From Hyaloraphidium curvatum (taxonomy: Eukaryota; Monoblepharomycota; Hyaloraphidiomycetes; Hyaloraphidiales; Hyaloraphidiaceae), in the NCBI GenBank assembly GCA_025558095.1, contig JAIVFI010000041.1, positions 124,001-188,000 on the forward strand: a stretch of DNA of 64,000 nt, read 5' to 3'. Position 1 is the first letter of the stretch; each line of letters begins with the position of its first letter. Of this stretch, positions 60,301 through 64,000 are shown in pieces. A program made the translations under genes and the position numbers. Below the pieces are notes generated by a model. It saw only the letters and a list, made by a program, of their open reading frames with translations. It searched no databases and had not been told where the DNA came from.

Positions 60301-60579
60301 TTGGCCCGACTCGCTGGGCGCGTAGGGGACGGCCACGCGCACGCCGCGGGCGGCCTGCGAGACGGGGTACACGAAGGCGTACTGCCCGTACACCGCCGCC
60401 ACGCCCGACGAGCCCGTACCGTTCAGCAAGATGATTTGGGTGGAGGGAATCTGCGCCGAGGCGTCGCAGGGCAGCGCGAGGAAGGCGAGCAGGGGCAGCA
60501 GGGCGGGCATCCCCCGCCGCCGGCCCCCGCGCCCCGGCTGCCGCCAGCCCTCTCCGCGTCCGCTGCAATGTCCCCGCAT
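57304..60579 (-). CDS. Receptor-like membrane protein with PstS-type phosphate-binding ectodomain
   Basis: Three exons: 59568-60579, 58088-59508 and 57304-58035 (3165 nt, 1054 aa); introns are 59 and 52 nt. After the signal peptide (MPALLPLLAFLALPCDASA; the ATG at 60510 is an alternative start) comes a PstS-like periplasmic-binding domain. The early Ser/Thr block is NGTGSSGVAA, then WGGTDLPLS, then EVLVGIWNGTIANW, and RNDTASGQTSLF. These match the phosphate-ligating loops of PstS. It is followed by a membrane helix (424-447), a 250-residue disordered cytosolic linker, helices at about 703-763, a basic segment (MRGRRRVSIDQM) and two more helices (813-851). An acidic tail of about 200 residues ends the protein. 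A eukaryotic PstS domain on a polytopic body is unusual; a phosphate sensor or transceptor is inference. Confidence 0.82.
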
Positions 60580-60841
60580 GGCAGAATGCCGCTCGACGCG
60601 GGCCCCGCCCGGTGTTAACACTGCGCGCGCAGGAACATTCAATTGATCGGGTTGAACCCCGCGATCGACCGCAGCCAGGCACCCCAACTTCTCGTTCGCA
60701 CTTCTCGTCCAACATTATCCTTCGTCAGTTATATGTTGCTTTGTTCTATATCGAATAAGCGACCTGAATGATCTGGATCGGGATCGGATCTGCATCTCGT
60801 GCCGTGCCACGACAGGAGGTTCAGACCCCCAGCTCGGCATG

Positions 60842-63083
60842 TCACGCTCCCCGATTGACATCCGTAGCTGCAGCGACGCGTGGATCGATGAAGCTGCGAC
60901 TCAAGCTCGACGTGCTCATGTCAAGATCCACCGCCGCGTACCCTGCCTGCGGGTAAAATGCGCCGCCGTCCTCCATCATCCGCCTCAGCTCGCCCGCGAC
61001 CGCCGCCATCTCGGGCCGTTCCTGCGGATTCACTGCCCAGCAGGAAGTAAGAAGTGACCATTCGGAGCTGCTGAACGTGGCCGTCGGCTCGGGGAGTGTG
61101 CCCTGCCTCACCCGGCGTGCGATTTCCTGGGAACGGATTGAGTCGAGGCGCTCGACATCAGCGACGGCGCCGGAAACCCACGAAATTGACGTCGATAGCA
61201 TTCCCCTGGCAGTCGGAGTATGGCCTATCCCCCCCCGATAAGACCTCAAAAGCCATCATGCCGAACGACCACACGTCGCCGGCACGGCCCACCTCCTCCC
61301 CGGCAAAGAACTCGGGGGGCGCATACCGCACCGTGCCGCCACCCTCCCCCTGGTATTCGAACGCCGGATCGGCCCCCGTGGCTTCGACACGCCTCCGGGC
61401 CTTGGCCAGTCCAAAGTCCGACACCTTGGCCGTTGGCAATCCCCCCACCGGCACGTCCACGAGCACGTTGGCCGGCTTGATGTCCGAGTGCGCGACGCGC
61501 TTGGCATGCAAGAAGGCGATCCCGGCCGCCGCGCCGGCAAGCAGGTGCAGGCATGCCGGGCGGTCCCAGCTTCGGCTCTCCAGGTACTCCCTGAGGTTGC
61601 CCCCGCGGAACAGGTTGGTGACCAGCATGGTGGGGCCGGTGCGGTAGCCCAGCAAGGGAGCGATGTTGGGGTGCGGGGGAAGGTCCAGCCAGCGCGCGAT
61701 CTCGGGGTCCAGAGAAGCATCGGCCTCGGGCGTCTGGAAGGGGTTGCGGGGCAGCTTGACGGCCACGTCCATGTGAAAGTAGGTGGCGGCAAACACGTCG
61801 CCGTACGCGCCGCCCCCTAGGCGCCGCGAGCGATCCACAGCGATCTCGTGCTGCTCGACCCAAAACGCGGACCGGGTGCGCTTGAACTCGGCACGGGGGG
61901 TCGGTAGCTCACTCGGCGGAATCGGGCCGGCGCCGATGGGATCGGGCCCGGGATCGGGCGCGGTCTCATCTTCTCGAGGTTTGGGAGCCGCTGCTCCGGG
62001 TACCCGGCCGTCACCGCCAACGGCTGCCGCTCCGGCGCGCTTGCGGGCGGTTGCCGCCGCCACGCCGTCCCGAAACGATGTAGGAAGCTTCTCGTTTCCG
62101 GCCCCAATTTCCAGGCGGACAAGCGAGGGGTGTGCCTCAAACATTTCCAGCAGCGAACGACCGCCGCGCTCCCCGATGGGGGTGTAGTTGAGGTCCAGTT
62201 CCTCCAGTGTAGTGTTGGCCTCGAGCGACTGGGCGAGGAGCGTCGCGCACACGTCGCCGATGCCTGCGTTCCCGGTCAGATTCAGGTACTTCAGGCGGGT
62301 ATTTTCCCGCAGCGCGTCCGCGAGCGGGCGGATGCCGTCCAGGCCGATCGAGTTGGCGTAGAGGCCCAGATGGGTCAGCGCGGGGTCCCAACGCAGCGCG
62401 TCGGCAAAGGCCGCCGCGCCGCGGTTGCCAATCGAGTTGTTGTCGATGTTCAGCAGCTCGATCGGGGCGCCGGAGCGGACGGCCGCTGCAACCGCGGCGG
62501 CTCCCTCGGCCCGCGCGGCGTTGCCGCCGAAATTGAGCGCGTGCAGAGCGCTCGATTTGAGTAAATCTGCGACGGCGCGGGCGCCCTCGACACCGGCAGC
62601 GTTGTCGTGGGCATGGAGCGTTCGCAGCGTGGTGTTCCCCTTGAATGCATCGACAAGGGCACGGAACCCTGCGGGGCCGATGGCATTGTTGTGCACGTGC
62701 AGGGTCTCGAGGGCACGGTTGCCCGCCAGCACCGCAGCCAGCGCCTCGGCCCCCTCATCACCCATATCGTTGCCGCCCAGGTTGAGGTCCTTCAGTGTGT
62801 CATTGCCCTTCAGCGCGCCCGCAATCGCGCGCACGCCCTCGGGGCCCAGGGACGTGTTGAGCAGGTGCAGGTCCCGCAGGGCCTTGTCGCCGGCCAGCGC
62901 CGCGGCGATCGCGCGGCCGCCGTCTGCCCCGAGCTCCTCCTCCGACACGTACACGCCCGGCTGCGCGGAGCGCCCAGCGCGGGCGACTCGCGCACGCCAC
63001 AGCGCCGCCGCGGCCTCGGCGTCCACGGGGAGCGCCGCACCCGCCGCATCGCGGATCGGAGAGTCGGGATTGCCGGCCTCCAT
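60842..63083 (-). CDS. LRR (ribonuclease-inhibitor-type) protein kinase
   Basis: Two exons, 61182-63083 and 60842-61126 (55-nt intron), 728 aa. Residues about 52-330 hold ten 28-residue LRR repeats of the ribonuclease-inhibitor type (LRDLHLLNTSLGPEGVRAIA, LKDLNLGGNDMGDEGAEALA and so on). A Pro-rich linker (350-400) leads to a TKL-like kinase: loop LGGGAYGDVF, K443, HSDIKPAN (532-539) and DFGLAK (556-561). APPEFF and DVWSFGMMAFEVL follow. All catalytic residues are intact. There is no signal peptide or membrane helix, so this is a cytosolic LRR-kinase with the LRR first, unlike plant receptor kinases. It may sense an intracellular ligand, as NLR/RNI proteins do; inference. Confidence 0.9.
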
Positions 63084-63235
63084 GGTCGACGAGACGGCAC
63101 AGCGGCACGCGGAGGCGCACGGGGCGGGACAGTTGATCGGGGAGGCGGAGTCTCGCGCGATCGACCGCGCGCCATCCCCTCGCGGGCATCGTCCACTGAC
63201 TGCGCCGATTCGCGCTTCTCTATCCTTCGTTGACC

Positions 63236-64000
63236 ATGTCGAACCCCGGTTTCACCAAAACAACCGTGTCCCGGACCGCCGAGGGCGATTCCTTGAAACT
63301 GGACCTGTACCTCCCCTCCCCCCGCCCCCCCGGCGCGCTCCCCTGCGCCCTGCTGCTCCACGGCTTCGGAGGCAACAGGAGCCACCTCTCGGGCCACGCC
63401 GCAAAATTGGCCGCGGACGGGACCGCTGTGCTGTGCCCGGACATGTCCCCGCTCATGAGGTTTCCGCTCGAAAGGTCGCAGCTGAGGAACGTCTCCCAGA
63501 TTATCGACCACGTCGCGTGGCTGTTCGGCCCCGCGAGGCCGGCGGGGGACCTGGACGCGTCGCGGTTCTGGATGGCGGGCCACTCGGCCGGCTTCGCGGT
63601 GCTCTTCGAGGCCGCACTGACCGTCGATCCCGCTCCCTGCGTGCTGGTCGCCCTCGACGGGGTCCCCTGGCCGCGGACCATCGCCCGCGCGCCGGACTTC
63701 GACCCCCGCAAAACTCAGCTCGTCTCGCTGCGGTGCGAGCCCGGCTCGTGGAACCGCAACGGCGAGATGCACCGCGAGATGGTCGGAAAGACGGTCGCCC
63801 CCGCGTGCGGGAAGCTCTCCACCCCGGACGGCCCGCGGTACACCGTGCTGGACGTTTTGTTTCCGGGCAGCCAGCATGGCGACCCCATGGCCGCCCCCGA
63901 TCCGCCCGGGTTCGCGATGAGGGCCATGGGGCTGGTGGGGTTGCCCGGGAGGAAGGAGGGGTTCGCGGCGGTCATCGAGGCGGTTGGGACGGACGTGGCG
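63236..64000 (+). CDS. Alpha/beta hydrolase (C-terminus beyond window edge)
   Basis: Open from the ATG at 63236 to the window end (255 codons, no stop). The fold is alpha/beta hydrolase. The first strand block LPCALLLHGFGGNRSH supplies the oxyanion loop. The nucleophile Ser is in MAGHSAGFAV. Later segments (LDGVPWPR, RYTVLDVLFPGSQHGD) fit; the His of QHGD may be catalytic. Composition and the short lid recall chlorophyllase or dienelactone-type hydrolases, but the substrate is unknown. The gene starts 152 bp from the divergent LRR-kinase, so a shared promoter is likely. The remaining C-terminus is missing. Confidence 0.8.
   Translation, partial: MSNPGFTKTTVSRTAEGDSLKLDLYLPSPRPPGALPCALLLHGFGGNRSHLSGHAAKLAADGTAVLCPDMSPLMRFPLERSQLRNVSQIIDHVAWLFGPARPAGDLDASRFWMAGHSAGFAVLFEAALTVDPAPCVLVALDGVPWPRTIARAPDFDPRKTQLVSLRCEPGSWNRNGEMHREMVGKTVAPACGKLSTPDGPRYTVLDVLFPGSQHGDPMAAPDPPGFAMRAMGLVGLPGRKEGFAAVIEAVGTDVA

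Noticed and set aside
1-64000. CRISPR arrays, rRNA or tRNA genes, insertion sequences
   Set aside because: No regularly spaced repeats, no cloverleaf-like or rRNA segments and no transposase were seen when reading both strands.

Overview
The window looks like chromosomal DNA from a compact, GC-rich microbial eukaryote, most probably an early-diverging (chytrid-like) fungus. Seen directly: genes sit on both strands, and most are split by 47-80 nt introns with GTGGGT/GTGAGT/GTGCGT donors, CTGAC/CTAAC-like branch points and CAG/TAG acceptors. Intergenic gaps are often only 25-250 nt, and no bacterial operon signals are present. Inferred: a fungal Zn-cluster-type 'middle homology' regulator without its zinc cluster, a peroxisomal acyl-CoA oxidase with a PTS1-like end, IIGP-type GTPases and several F-box proteins point towards fungi; the species cannot be named from the sequence alone. 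I rebuilt splice models by hand; frame closes exactly in nearly all of them.

Layout, left third (1-24 kb): an F-box protein cut by the left edge; a proline-rich unknown with an 11-nt exon; a single-pass surface protein whose first exon I could not find; a head-to-head pair of immunity-related-GTPase-like (IIGP) proteins sharing a 228-bp promoter; a DUF3253 protein; a D-lactate dehydrogenase; a five-exon 2-oxoglutarate/Fe(II) oxygenase; an ABCD-type half transporter with histidine-rich loops; a short-chain dehydrogenase; a 13-exon Baeyer-Villiger monooxygenase; and an M1 aminopeptidase.

Middle third (23-43 kb): a multi-pass membrane protein of gustatory-receptor-like size; an F-box/LRR-like protein; a SnoaL-like protein; two convergent HSL-type esterases; a gene-poor stretch of 1.95 kb; a protein kinase with DFN in place of DFG; an unknown nuclear-looking protein; a DUF2293 protein with many SUMO-type motifs; a sulfatase; an acyl-CoA oxidase; a flavin amine oxidase; and a palmitoyl-protein thioesterase.

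Right third (43-64 kb): a 1287-residue, apparently mitochondrial fusion of a diflavin (CPR-like) NADPH reductase with a hybrid cluster protein; an F-box protein; a fasciclin-domain surface protein with a mucin-like stalk; a fungal-type regulator; a flavin monooxygenase; a small dually lipidated protein with a bactofilin-like tail; a PstS-like phosphate-binding ectodomain joined to a multi-pass membrane body; a cytosolic LRR-kinase; and an alpha/beta hydrolase cut by the right edge.

How the genes fit together: this is not one pathway. Themes that recur are lipid and xenobiotic oxidation (acyl-CoA oxidase, ABCD transporter, two Baeyer-Villiger/FMO enzymes, SDR, esterases), low-oxygen or nitrosative stress (D-lactate dehydrogenase, reductase-hybrid-cluster fusion), and sensing (PstS-like receptor, LRR-kinase, GRL-like protein, IIGP pair). 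The strongest candidates for something undescribed are the reductase-hybrid-cluster fusion, the PstS-ectodomain membrane receptor and the divergent IIGP pair.
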